DNA from: a virus
Length of the DNA: 21,725 nucleotides
Strand: one strand, 5' to 3'
IMG/VR virus record: IMGVR_UViG_3300035156_000038
Span: 1 to 21,725 of that record
Part shown: positions 1 to 6,226 of the stretch, one piece after another
Layout of the letters: each line of letters opens with the position of its first letter
How positions within the stretch are numbered: position 1 is the first letter of the stretch
The notes under the pieces: generated by a model
What the model was told of the DNA's origin: nothing
What the model saw: the letters and a program-made list of their open reading frames with translations, nothing else
The model's database searches: none
Program-made: the position numbers and the translations under genes

Positions 1-302
1 TACGCACGTTTGAAGCCAAGCCGGAGCAGACTTTCTATAAGATTGGCAAAGCTGGCGTACTGACCCTTAAGCAAGCCGCTAAGGCCCTTAACGACCATCA
101 CAATAACCACGGGGCCGGGTTCTATGTTGACTTCGCTAAAGGCGGTTGCGCACGCTGCTATATGGCTCGCGTTTCGTCCAATTGGCAAGGCGGCAGCTTC
201 CTAGAAGTTAAAGAAATTGGTAGTAATGGTACGTGGTACGCACTGGATACGGTTACAGATAAAGTCCGTAACGGCTTCGGTTCCGGCTATATCACCCTGT
301 AA
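1..302 (+). CDS. 3' part of a protein of unknown function
   Basis: The reading frame is open from the window edge (first complete codon at base 3) to TAA at 300-302, giving about 99 residues, so the start lies outside the window. The product is soluble and basic-aromatic, and has a CARC motif (Cys-Ala-Arg-Cys) in its middle and a Gly/Tyr-rich end. I do not recognise a family. The next gene starts 13 bases later, so the two are probably co-transcribed. The frame itself is convincing because it is free of stops and has the same codon style as its neighbours. The function is unknown. Confidence 0.6.
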   Translation, partial: RTFEAKPEQTFYKIGKAGVLTLKQAAKALNDHHNNHGAGFYVDFAKGGCARCYMARVSSNWQGGSFLEVKEIGSNGTWYALDTVTDKVRNGFGSGYITL

Positions 303-315
303 GGATAAACCTATT

Positions 316-501
316 ATGAAAAAGAACGATTATATCAATACCCTGTTAGCCCATCATGCGGCCCTTTGCCCTAGCTGGGAACATGAGAAATACAGGGGCG
401 CTATTCTCTCTGTTGCGCATTTCTGTCAACAATCGGCAATGCCGATAGAAGAAGCTAAAACCCGGCTTGAAAAAGTAATTGAAGAACGCCGGAAACTGTA
501 A
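316..501 (+). CDS. small phage protein of unknown function, 61 aa
   Basis: I chose the ATG at 316 because an AAGGA ribosome-binding site lies just upstream (301-305) and the frame then starts with MKKNDYINTLLAH. A longer in-frame extension exists but overlaps the preceding gene without a ribosome-binding site. The protein is mostly helical by composition, with a charged C-terminal helix (EEAKTRLEKVIEERRKL) and two Cys and three His in its first half. There is no recognisable domain. It is the second gene of a four-gene rightward operon ending at the terminator at 1077. Confidence 0.65.
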   Translation: MKKNDYINTLLAHHAALCPSWEHEKYRGAILSVAHFCQQSAMPIEEAKTRLEKVIEERRKL

Positions 502-554
502 GCGTATTACCCCGTAATAACCCTTTATTAATAACAGCCCGAAAGGCTCTAATC

Positions 555-896
555 ATGACTCAGCCAAAGCGTATCGTAATGTCTTCCGGTAACACCATTG
601 CAACCCCGGCCCGTATCATTACCCGGTATTGGTTTAATGGCGAAGTAGTGAAGACTAACGCAGGCTCTAACCTGTTCGAAGCTGGCCCCAATGTGCAACG
701 TAATTTGCAGATCAATAAATACGGGGCCACCTTTGCCGAAGTGCTGGACGCCGACACGGAACAGCTTTACTACAGCCAAAGCCGTAGTATTAGCGGCACG
801 ATTAGCAAGCCGCATTACGAATGGAACCCGGAAGACACAGCACGGAAGTACAGCGCCGGATTGCTGCTGCTGGGGGATAAGAAGGGGCGTAAGTAA
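555..896 (+). CDS. phage protein of unknown function, 113 aa
   Basis: The ATG at 555 is preceded by a GAAAGG ribosome-binding site at 541-546. The product is a 113-residue soluble protein, probably with beta-strands (RIITRYWFNGEVV, ATFAEVLD) and a basic C-terminus ending in DKKGRK. I see no catalytic motif or membrane segment. Its stop codon overlaps the start of the next gene (TAATG), which indicates translational coupling. Other frames over the same bases give shorter, less plausible proteins and are treated as shadows. Confidence 0.65.
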   Translation: MTQPKRIVMSSGNTIATPARIITRYWFNGEVVKTNAGSNLFEAGPNVQRNLQINKYGATFAEVLDADTEQLYYSQSRSISGTISKPHYEWNPEDTARKYSAGLLLLGDKKGRK

Positions 897-1072
897 TGCG
901 GATCATTGATAAGGATATAGACAGCTATACAGCCTTTACCGAACACCACGAAAGACGGCTAAGGCATTGCCACCCAGACGAAGAAGCTAGAGAGAAGGCC
1001 CTATTAGCAGCAGCACGGAAGGCCCTAGCAGCATTGGAAGAATACCGGGAAGTAATGGACGCACCCGCATAA
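896..1072 (+). CDS. small helical phage protein, 58 aa
   Basis: The ATG at 896 shares its A with the TAA of the preceding gene, so translation is probably re-initiated from it. The 58-residue product is charged and helical. Its second half, EKALLAAARKALAALEEYREVM, reads as an amphipathic helix or short coiled coil made of EKALLAAARKALAALEE plus a tail. No family is recognised. The gene ends five bases before a strong intrinsic terminator and is the last of the rightward operon. Confidence 0.65.
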   Translation: MRIIDKDIDSYTAFTEHHERRLRHCHPDEEAREKALLAAARKALAALEEYREVMDAPA

Positions 1073-1076
1073 GCAC

Positions 1077-1103
1077 AGGCCCCTAGAGATAGGGGCCTTT
1101 TCT
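1077..1103 (+). terminator. intrinsic terminator of the left-hand rightward operon
   Basis: A perfect 9-bp stem (AGGCCCCTA with TAGGGGCCT) is closed by a GAGA tetraloop and followed by a TTTCT tract. It lies directly downstream of the 58-aa gene and would stop transcription before the 1.1-kb non-coding region. Confidence 0.85.
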
Positions 1104-1112
1104 ATTGGGCGT

Positions 1113-1458
1113 CTACATAGGTAGGCCACATAGGCGACAGCCTACGCCAGCGAGCTAACGCTAGTTAGCGACCTTCCCCGGCTGGCCTTATACATAGATA
1201 GCCCCACATAGGCAGGCCCAATTAAGTAGCCCTATCCGCTACCCGACCCCCTACTTAAGCCCCTGCCCTAATTAATCATTCTCTAATCCGCTACCCCACC
1301 AAACAAGGTTATAGGCTAGGGCTACATAGGTAGCTACATAGGGTTACTAATTAGCCTTCCTATAACATAGGATCAAGTAGCTATAGGGAAGGCCCTACAT
1401 AGTAGACCCTACATAGGGTAGCCCCTACATAGTGGCCCCTATAGAGTAGCCCTACATA
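1113..1458 (+). repeat. dispersed CTACATAG iteron-like repeats
   Basis: Exact CTACATAG occurs at 1113-1120, 1322-1329, 1334-1341, 1395-1402, 1409-1416 and 1425-1432. Near copies (CCACATAG, ATACATAG, TAACATAG or truncated) occur at 1126, 1190, 1204, 1363 and 1452. All are in the same orientation, and most are preceded by C and followed by G or T. The three copies at 1395-1432 are 14 and 16 bases apart. This looks like iterons or a protein-binding array. The function is inferred only from the arrangement. Confidence 0.6.
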
Positions 1459-1924
1459 AGCTGTACTACATGGCTAGCCCAACGCGTATAAGAGGGGGCA
1501 GCACAGCCCCGCTAGGGGCTGGGCGTTGTCCCAGAGCATAAGCCGGGGAAGGGTCAACGTAATGCGACCGATAAGGGGAACAGGGGTTTTCTTACCCAAA
1601 CCATGCGGCCACTTATTGAGAGACAAAAAGAAGTTGCCAAACTCCACCCGGCCACGGTGGGAGGCCCTACGCACGCAGCCCTTCCCCATAGGGGAAGGCT
1701 ATAACCCAACCAAACACGATAGGAAAGCTACCCCGTTCAAAACTCTACACGTCCGTCTAGGCTTTTGACTGAGCCTCTATAGAGCGATTGTAGGCCCTTT
1801 CCCTGTTATGGCTACCCTGTGTCATCCTGCCCCGTGATCGCCCCGTGTAGGGCCTATACGCAAGCCGTAGCCCCATTCCCACCCTGTAGACCTACCCCAG
1901 ACCAGCCCAACCCCGGCTCCAAGT

Positions 1925-1981
1925 GATAATGAGAATGATTCGCATTCATATTTTGGAACGAGAATGAGAATGATTCGCATT
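1925..1981. promoter_or_regulatory. two Fur-box-like sites in tandem
   Basis: A 19-base sequence, AATGAGAATGATTCGCATT, is repeated exactly at 1928-1946 and 1963-1981, 35 bases apart. Extended to GATAATGAGAATGATTCGC at 1925-1943, it matches the classical 19-bp Fur consensus at 15 of 19 positions. Such sites normally control iron-uptake promoters in proteobacteria. No gene starts close by: the nearest are the leftward block ending at 2219 and the rightward operon ending at 1072. The target, if any, is therefore unclear. Confidence 0.6.
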
Positions 1982-2183
1982 ACGCTTCGGGCCATTAAGA
2001 ACACCACTCGACATTGCGAGATTTCCAACATAGGTAGTCGCCTCTGTCAACAACACCACTCGATACCCCATGTTTTACTACTGTTGTAATTGATGCAACA
2101 AAAGTTTCATATAATTTAGGTTTCTTCCTACACAAGCCGGGGAACATCGTGATTCCAAAATTTTATTTTTTAAATTTTAGCCA

Positions 2184-2214
2184 CAAAAGAAAAAGCCCCT
2201 ACCGAAGTAGGGGC
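2184..2214 (-). terminator. intrinsic terminator of the leftward gene block
   Basis: Read leftward, this is a perfect GCCCCTAC/GTAGGGGC 8-bp stem with a UUCG tetraloop, followed by TTTTTCTTTT. It sits 5 bases after the stop of the last leftward gene. Rightward it gives the same stem with a weaker CTCTTT tail, so it may also stop rightward transcripts. Confidence 0.9.
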
Positions 2215-2218
2215 CTCT

Positions 2219-2518
2219 TTAGTACGCAAGCACAGATTTCTTGCCAGCAGCCATACCGAACGGGCTATCTAAGTTCCTAGCGTACCGCTGCTTGTTCGGG
2301 GAGTATCTTTTACCTTTTCCCTCTGTCTTCCTAGCCCCGAACATAGTTTTACAACTTGTGCATTGGCTGTTAGCTACATAACGTGTAGTGATGTGGCCCC
2401 AGATGCAAGGTATCCCGGTGAAGAATGTTGTGACGCCAGCTTCCCTAGCTGCTTCCCTAAGCCGTTCAACTCTAGCTTCCTCAAGCACAGGTTCAGCTTC
2501 GTCAACAAACATACTCAT
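2219..2518 (-). CDS. small zinc-ribbon-like phage protein, 99 aa
   Basis: The last gene of the leftward block overlaps its upstream neighbour by ATGA. Residues 38-56 show C-x3-H-x10-C-x2-C (C38, H42, C53, C56) in the form PCIWGHITTRYVANSQCTSC, a small zinc-binding pattern often found in phage HNH-type proteins and stand-alone zinc ribbons. The HNH catalytic histidine and asparagine are not evident, so I do not call a nuclease. The N-terminus is an acidic helix and the C-terminus is basic (KTEGKGKRYSPNKQRYARN), which would suit nucleic-acid binding. That role is inferred. Confidence 0.65.
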   Translation of the reverse strand: MSMFVDEAEPVLEEARVERLREAAREAGVTTFFTGIPCIWGHITTRYVANSQCTSCKTMFGARKTEGKGKRYSPNKQRYARNLDSPFGMAAGKKSVLAY

Positions 2519-2841
2519 GCCAGCAGGGCTTTTACATCGGCCAGAGCGGCAGACAGCTTGGTAGCTGCTTGGGTAGCTGCTTCCAGCTTGGCTACAGCGG
2601 CAGACGAATCCACTTCGACAGTGATTGGAGCGCCTACGGTTTGTGGCTCAGCCAGTACCTTCACCACGCCCCGGTTAATGAGGTCGAGCAGGCTGTTTTC
2701 GCTTTGGTCGTTTTCGAACTTCTGACCAGTTGCAACAGCCACAAACGTTACGGCTTGAGGGCGAGTCCCTTTCGTCGCCACGTACACAGAGGTACAACCC
2801 CATTGGACGACCATCGGCAGAGTCACTTTAGTGCGTTTCAT
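2515..2841 (-). CDS. phage protein of unknown function with C-terminal helix, 108 aa
   Basis: The ATG is preceded by AAAGGAAA and overlaps the upstream stop by ATGA. The first half looks beta-rich (VVQWGCTSVYVATKG, VTFVAVATG). The last 35 residues are an Ala-rich amphipathic helix (SSAAVAKLEAATQAATKLSAAL) likely to form a coiled coil. No catalytic motif is visible and I do not recognise a family. It is co-transcribed and translationally coupled with both neighbours. Confidence 0.6.
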   Translation of the reverse strand: MKRTKVTLPMVVQWGCTSVYVATKGTRPQAVTFVAVATGQKFENDQSENSLLDLINRGVVKVLAEPQTVGAPITVEVDSSAAVAKLEAATQAATKLSAALADVKALLA

Positions 2842-3110
2842 TGTGTGTTTCCTTTCAGTTTGGTTAATTTTCCGTGTTTGTCATACACGGCATCGGCAGA
2901 TTCTATCCACCACTTGTTAGCTATCTGCTTACCTTCCTTGTCAAGCTCGTACTTGATGGACGGTACAGCCAGCTTAGCTAGCAACGCGTGTGCACGGGCC
3001 GTGGTTTCGGCGTAAATACGGTTCGCATCTTCCGGTCTTCCTTCTTCGATAGCCGTATGTAGCTGGCTTCCTTTAGCGGCGAAGGTACGCTTGTAGGCTA
3101 CGCCCTTCAC
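2838..3110 (-). CDS. phage protein of unknown function, 90 aa, GTG start
   Basis: Translation most likely starts at GTG 3110, which overlaps the upstream TGA as GTGA. The product is basic and helical at the N-terminus (MKGVAYKRTFAAKGSQLHTA), followed by an Ala-rich helix and a C-terminal KLTKLKGNTQ tail. There is no membrane segment and no recognised motif. The four-base overlaps on both sides place it firmly in the leftward operon. The function is unknown. Confidence 0.6.
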   Translation of the reverse strand: MKGVAYKRTFAAKGSQLHTAIEEGRPEDANRIYAETTARAHALLAKLAVPSIKYELDKEGKQIANKWWIESADAVYDKHGKLTKLKGNTQ

Positions 3111-3346
3111 GATTCAATTACGCTCTTTACCACGCCCACGATGCAGCCGAAGATAGCCAGCGCACAGAGGCAGAGGAAGGTTTTCACGAACGTTCCGGCG
3201 AACCAGAAGAACGCGATGATCGCCAGAAGTAGGATGACAGTCCACATGGTAGCGTACAGCCACTTACGCACGTCACGGTCGAGGCCGTTCCAAATGTCTT
3301 TGATCCACGCCAGTGACCATCCCCGGTTAGGTAGTTTTTCTTTCAT
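3107..3346 (-). CDS. small two-helix membrane protein, 79 aa
   Basis: After an amphipathic N-terminus (residues 1-28) there are two hydrophobic segments, roughly residues 30-50 (LYATMWTVILLLAIIAFFW) and 54-74 (FVKTFLCLCALAIFGCIVGV). The protein is predicted to sit in the inner membrane as a hairpin. It overlaps both neighbours by ATGA or GTGA. In phages such proteins can be lysis accessories, superinfection factors or membrane modifiers; nothing here decides between them. Confidence 0.65.
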   Translation of the reverse strand: MKEKLPNRGWSLAWIKDIWNGLDRDVRKWLYATMWTVILLLAIIAFFWFAGTFVKTFLCLCALAIFGCIVGVVKSVIES

Positions 3347-3894
3347 TTCTTTTCTCCTTTCAACGCCGCTACGGCGTCTTCATGTATTTGTTGGAACTTG
3401 GCTAGCTGTTCATCCCCGGCCAAGCGTTTAAGGGTCTGCCTGTGGAACTGTTCGTCAGGCAGGATGATGCGCAGGGCTTCCTTAACGTCAGAAGGCGTGC
3501 ACGCCATATCCACAATCACTTCGAACCGGAACGCAGCCAGAGCTTCCCCGTAGTAGTTAGCAGCACACGCCGAATAGATGTCGGTGATGTGGCTATCCAG
3601 CGTCTTCCAGTATTCGCTAGCTGGGGCGTCAGGGTCGATGGTATGACCACGGCCAGCCAGAACGTCTACCAAGATCAGCGAGTGCTTCTTTTCGTCATCG
3701 GCTACGTTTTCCAGAATGCGGCGGGTACGCAAGTCAGTGTCGTAGCTAATAAGGAAGGATTGGTAGTCATCATACCCGCCAATCTCCGTTCCGTAAAGCT
3801 TTTTCAGCCAAGCTAGCAGCTTACCTTCGTCCTTATTGACGCGTTCCCACCACGCTTGGGTGAATGCTACTTCTTCGTCAAGGGTGCGGATCAT
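3343..3894 (-). CDS. ferritin/rubrerythrin-like diiron protein, about 183 aa
   Basis: The protein is all-helical with two ExxH motifs, in ENVADDEKKHSLILVDVL (E68, H71 counted from the ATG) and in LPDEQFHRQTLKRLAG (E148, H151). A Glu lies in the intervening helix (E117 or E125) and a candidate Glu (E37) upstream. This E...ExxH...E...ExxH order is the diiron signature of the ferritin-like superfamily, and the first ExxH helix reads like rubrerythrin helix B. There is no rubredoxin domain. If active, it would bind two irons for oxidation or peroxide reduction, but a structural role is possible. The start is ATG 3894 (TGATG overlap); GTG 3897 is an in-frame alternative. Confidence 0.6.
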   Translation of the reverse strand: MIRTLDEEVAFTQAWWERVNKDEGKLLAWLKKLYGTEIGGYDDYQSFLISYDTDLRTRRILENVADDEKKHSLILVDVLAGRGHTIDPDAPASEYWKTLDSHITDIYSACAANYYGEALAAFRFEVIVDMACTPSDVKEALRIILPDEQFHRQTLKRLAGDEQLAKFQQIHEDAVAALKGEKK

Positions 3895-4082
3895 CACTTA
3901 CGCCCCAGAGTCTTGTAAATCTGGCTGGTAATCAGGGCAACCATAAGCACAACGATCACACCAAAGTATCCAGCAGGCCCCAGCGTGGTAAGAACCAGCT
4001 TAAAGAACAGCAGTACCAGACCGATACCGCCTACCACGCTTACCGCGATTGCAAAAGCCTTGAAAAGTCGTTCGAAATCCAT
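3894..4082 (-). CDS. small membrane protein, 62 aa
   Basis: Two hydrophobic segments (about residues 8-31, FKAFAIAVSVVGGIGLVLLF, and 37-55, GYFGVIVVLMVALITSQIY) make a predicted inner-membrane hairpin with a basic tail (KTLGRK). The ATG at 4082 has an AAGGAG ribosome-binding site that overlaps the stop region of the 35-aa gene upstream. It is coupled to the ferritin-like gene downstream. Its role is unknown. Confidence 0.65.
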   Translation of the reverse strand: MDFERLFKAFAIAVSVVGGIGLVLLFFKLVLTTLGPAGYFGVIVVLMVALITSQIYKTLGRK

Positions 4083-4091
4083 GTGTTCTCC

Positions 4092-4199
4092 TTAGTTAAG
4101 TAGGTAGTTAAGAATGAATGCAGCCACTATAGCATACCCGGCCAACGCCCACAACATTTCTTCGCGGGGGTCGGGTACAAAATCGTTAGTTAGGCCCAT
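4092..4199 (-). CDS. 35-aa single-pass membrane microprotein
   Basis: An ATG at 4199 lies inside the 3' end of the preceding gene and opens 35 codons to TAA at 4092-4094. The next gene's AAGGAG site follows at once. The product has an acidic N-terminus (MGLTNDFVPDPREE) and one hydrophobic segment of about 20 residues (MLWALAGYAIVAAFILNYLL). The tight overlap, the operon position and the clear transmembrane pattern support translation. It is the shortest gene I accept here, and its function is unknown. Confidence 0.5.
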   Translation of the reverse strand: MGLTNDFVPDPREEMLWALAGYAIVAAFILNYLLN

Positions 4200-4425
4200 G
4201 TTTCATCGCCTTCACCACAGCCGGGGGTAAATCATCCCAGCTTACCTTCGTATCAGCATCCCCGCGTGTTGCTGGCGGTAGCAGTTCCAGTGCTTCCGGC
4301 AGGATGTTACGGATGTAGTCGCCTTCGCCGTCGATCTTCGCCTTGTAGCACGCCTTGCGGGTGAAGCTATTCTGGTTGACAACGCTGCTGAAGATGCGGA
4401 TAGCAAGGTTGTGCGTGATCGTCAC
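4186..4425 (-). CDS. phage protein of unknown function, 79 aa from GTG
   Basis: The first usable start is GTG 4425, giving MTITHNLAIRIFSSVVNQ. The frame stays open upstream through a plausible coding stretch (IPGDRARIVAGEGSFAGKHV) with no ATG, GTG or TTG, overlapping the 3' end of the 59-aa gene. The true N-terminus is therefore uncertain, and a frameshift from the upstream gene is possible. The C-terminus overlaps the 35-aa microprotein. The G-D-R-x-R-I-V-x-G pattern recalls KOW-like beta domains, but this is only a resemblance. Confidence 0.5.
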   Translation of the reverse strand: MTITHNLAIRIFSSVVNQNSFTRKACYKAKIDGEGDYIRNILPEALELLPPATRGDADTKVSWDDLPPAVVKAMKHGPN

Positions 4426-4454
4426 GTGTTTCCCGGCAAAGCTTCCTTCCCCGG

Positions 4455-4634
4455 CTACGATTCGGGCACGGTCGCCCGGTATGGGATAGCTTCTACTGGA
4501 TGGTCTACGTCCATTTCCTTAGAACCACTGTTGGATGCGTAGATAGCCAGTGCAGCTACAGGCACGCCGTCTTGGTTGTGGCCTACACACTGGGAAATAG
4601 CTACGTTTCCCGAGCCGAATTCTAGTACGTTCAT
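4455..4634 (-). CDS. phage protein of unknown function, 59 aa
   Basis: The ATG at 4634 is preceded by AAGGAG with good spacing. The 59-residue product starts MNVLEFGSGNVAISQ and ends PYRATVPES. It is soluble, with no motif I recognise. Its 3' third overlaps, in another frame, an open stretch that continues into the next gene, so it may be either complete as written or the donor of a frameshifted product. Confidence 0.55.
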   Translation of the reverse strand: MNVLEFGSGNVAISQCVGHNQDGVPVAALAIYASNSGSKEMDVDHPVEAIPYRATVPES

Positions 4635-4660
4635 GTATTACTCCTTAAAATGGGTTGGTA

Positions 4661-5020
4661 TTACAACGCAGCCTTAATCAGCCTGTAGTCACTCTCGTTA
4701 AGCTCCACTTCGGAAGCTTTCCCGGCCATGCCTTCCAGTTGCTTGATAGCCGCTTCGGTTTGGTAGCCCGAGTTCATAATGTTCAGGTACGTGCTACCGT
4801 GGCCCCACATATCGCCGTCATCTTTCTTGAGTTCGGCTAGCGCCTCGGCTTCGCTAAGGAAGCGGGGAACACGGCCAAACTCGCGGAAGCTGAACCGGGT
4901 CTTAGCCATAGTGGCCTTGATTGCTTCCAGCAGCTTTTCGTTACGGTAGTTCTTGATCCATTGTAGGCGTTCGTGGCAAGCAGCCTTGACGCGGTAGCTA
5001 GGTAGTTTGATGGTAGCCAT
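4661..5020 (-). CDS. phage protein of unknown function, 119 aa
   Basis: The ATG at 5020 follows AAGGATAAAAC, which contains a usable ribosome-binding site. The product is basic and helical at the N-terminus (residues 1-45, many Lys/Arg, with paired aromatic residues), then acidic (EAEALAELKKDDGDMWGHG). There is no membrane segment or enzymatic signature. The gene follows the 167-aa gene after nine bases and probably shares its promoter at 5567-5595. Confidence 0.6.
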   Translation of the reverse strand: MATIKLPSYRVKAACHERLQWIKNYRNEKLLEAIKATMAKTRFSFREFGRVPRFLSEAEALAELKKDDGDMWGHGSTYLNIMNSGYQTEAAIKQLEGMAGKASEVELNESDYRLIKAAL

Positions 5021-5029
5021 GTTTTATCC

Positions 5030-5533
5030 TTAGTTTGGTTTGAGTTTGTCGGCAATACGGGTCAGAAGCTTAGCTTGCGCTTCCCCGGCCCCGTTAGGGT
5101 TGTCCAGTTTTACAACTTCAACTAGCAAGTCATACACTTCTTCCCCATCAGGCAGCAAAAACATCACGCCAGCCGTGGCAAGCTCGCCTTCGACAGACAG
5201 ACGTATGCTCTTTACCGTCTTAGAAAGCGACTGTTGACGCTTGCGCTCTGCATCACGCTTAGTACGTTCGGCTCTTTCGATCATCGTTTTGCTAATGTCG
5301 TACGTTACGTTAAAAGCTGGCGCATTAAGCGAATTATCCTTCGAATAACTGAGCTTTACGCCTGCGTCAATGTGCGGGGCCAACATAGGCTTAACAATAG
5401 CCTTCAACTCGTCAACGTTCTGGTAGGTTTCACCATCCCCAGTAGTCCAAGTCAAATCCATTCCTTCTACGATAGCCAGAGCATCGTAGTAAACACCGCG
5501 TAGGATTCGTTCAGCTTTAAGACTCAGTGCCAT
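5030..5533 (-). CDS. phage protein of unknown function, 167 aa
   Basis: This is the first gene behind the promoter at 5567-5595. The ATG at 5533 is preceded by AAGGAAAC. The middle of the protein holds a charged helix (TMIERAERTKRDAERKRQQ, about residues 83-101), flanked by beta-rich segments (SIRLSVEGELATAGVMFLL). No catalytic motif or family is recognised. Length and composition suggest a cytoplasmic protein. Confidence 0.6.
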   Translation of the reverse strand: MALSLKAERILRGVYYDALAIVEGMDLTWTTGDGETYQNVDELKAIVKPMLAPHIDAGVKLSYSKDNSLNAPAFNVTYDISKTMIERAERTKRDAERKRQQSLSKTVKSIRLSVEGELATAGVMFLLPDGEEVYDLLVEVVKLDNPNGAGEAQAKLLTRIADKLKPN

Positions 5534-5566
5534 GTTGTTTCCTTGGTTGGTTAGCAGTTAGGTAGT

Positions 5567-5595
5567 ATCTTACCTTCGTCCCTAGCTAGCGTCAA
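5567..5595 (-). promoter_or_regulatory. leftward sigma70-type promoter
   Basis: Read leftward, TTGACG (5590-5595) and TAAGAT (5567-5572) are separated by exactly 17 bases. The -35 box overlaps the stop codon of the HD-domain gene. It would drive the 5533-2219 gene block. Confidence 0.7.
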
Positions 5596-6158
5596 GTCTT
5601 AAAATAGTTTTTAACGAACCTGTCTGCTTTTTTCCACAGGGGCGGGTAAGCCCCGATAAGCCCGTGGTCGAGCAGATGACGTTTTTCACGCATGTACTTC
5701 ACGGCGAAGCCCGGATCGTGGTCGGTAATGTCAGCCGTGTTGTGTAGCAGATCGCACAGCTTGACCGTCTTGACGGACGAGCAGCAGCGGTCGATGCGTT
5801 GCACTTCCAGCGCCTTGCGTTCGGCACGGTTGAGGCCGGGGTAGCTGCGCTCTGTGAGGCCGTCCACCAGCAGGGCCACTTGTGGGCCGAAGTGGTGTTC
5901 GATTACGTCAAGGCTGTAGTTGTGCCAAGTCGTCGGCCACAGTTCCGGGTTGCCGACATCCTCTACAACATCGTGGAGCAAGGCCGCGTCAATCTCGGCG
6001 TTGTTGGCGTACGGGTAGTTCGCAATCAGAATTTCCGCCACAGCTTCCGGGTGCGTCCAGTAGGGATCACCTGTGTATTTGCGCTTCTGGTTGACGCTGT
6101 TGTGTGCCGCCACCATGAAGGCGTGTGCGGGGCGTTGTCGTAGTTGAATCAGGTTCAT
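5592..6158 (-). CDS. HD-domain protein, SpoT/MESH1-like alarmone hydrolase candidate, 188 aa
   Basis: The protein has the HD-fold residues of the (p)ppGpp hydrolase group in order: H36 in the PYWTHPEAVA context, H62-D63 in ALLHDVVED, E66-D67 just after, and D136 in VKLCDLLHNTADI. The N-terminal pattern, an AH segment then RKYTGDPYWTHP, resembles stand-alone hydrolases of the MESH1/SpoT-HD type. At about 190 residues it matches small alarmone hydrolases and has no synthetase domain. A likely reaction is removal of the 3' pyrophosphate from (p)ppGpp with Mn2+, which would relieve the stringent response in the infected host. Other nucleotide phosphohydrolase activities are possible. An AGGAG site precedes the ATG. 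Confidence 0.75.
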   Translation of the reverse strand: MNLIQLRQRPAHAFMVAAHNSVNQKRKYTGDPYWTHPEAVAEILIANYPYANNAEIDAALLHDVVEDVGNPELWPTTWHNYSLDVIEHHFGPQVALLVDGLTERSYPGLNRAERKALEVQRIDRCCSSVKTVKLCDLLHNTADITDHDPGFAVKYMREKRHLLDHGLIGAYPPLWKKADRFVKNYFKT

Positions 6159-6183
6159 TTTTAGCTCCTGTAGATAAAGAAAA

Positions 6184-6201
6184 GGCCGGGACTACCCGGC
6201 C
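6184..6201 (-). terminator. intrinsic terminator between recombinase operon and HD gene
   Basis: A perfect 7-bp GGCCGGG/CCCGGCC stem with a four-base loop is followed leftward by TTTTCTTT. It lies after the 116-aa gene. No separate promoter is visible before the HD gene, which may depend on read-through. A second small hairpin (CGCCG/CGGCG) lies at 6212-6225. Confidence 0.75.
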
Positions 6202-6226
6202 AATTTTTGCGCGCCGCCTTCGGCGT

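Larger units (their letters stand above)
1104..2183. other. 1.1-kb non-coding region between converging terminators
   Basis: I see no convincing gene here. The open frames lack ribosome-binding sites and start on rare codons. The left third carries dispersed ACATAG repeats. GC-rich hairpins occur at 1504-1521 (CAGCCCC stem, GCTA loop) and 1677-1700 (about 10 bp around an ATA loop). Two Fur-box-like sites lie at 1925-1946 and 1960-1981. A 12-base repeat, AACACCACTCGA, occurs around 2000 and 2050. The right end (2080-2180) is AT-rich with a TATAAT at 2110, a weak promoter candidate with no good -35. A replication origin, a packaging site or a regulatory locus would all fit; none is proven. Confidence 0.6.

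Noticed and set aside
1113-1458. CRISPR array
   Set aside because: The repeats are only 8 bases with irregular 5-100 base spacing, so they do not form a repeat-spacer array.
1526-1768. Rightward open frame of 80 codons in the non-coding region
   Set aside because: It starts on a rare codon with no ribosome-binding site, runs through a strong hairpin and has an unnatural Pro/Arg/Lys-rich composition.
1822-2031. Leftward 69-codon frame overlapping the Fur boxes
   Set aside because: There is no ribosome-binding site, and the frame is built from repeated regulatory DNA and low-complexity sequence.
2569-3015. Rightward 148-codon frame over the leftward operon
   Set aside because: It is a shadow of three coupled leftward genes that have overlaps and ribosome-binding sites.
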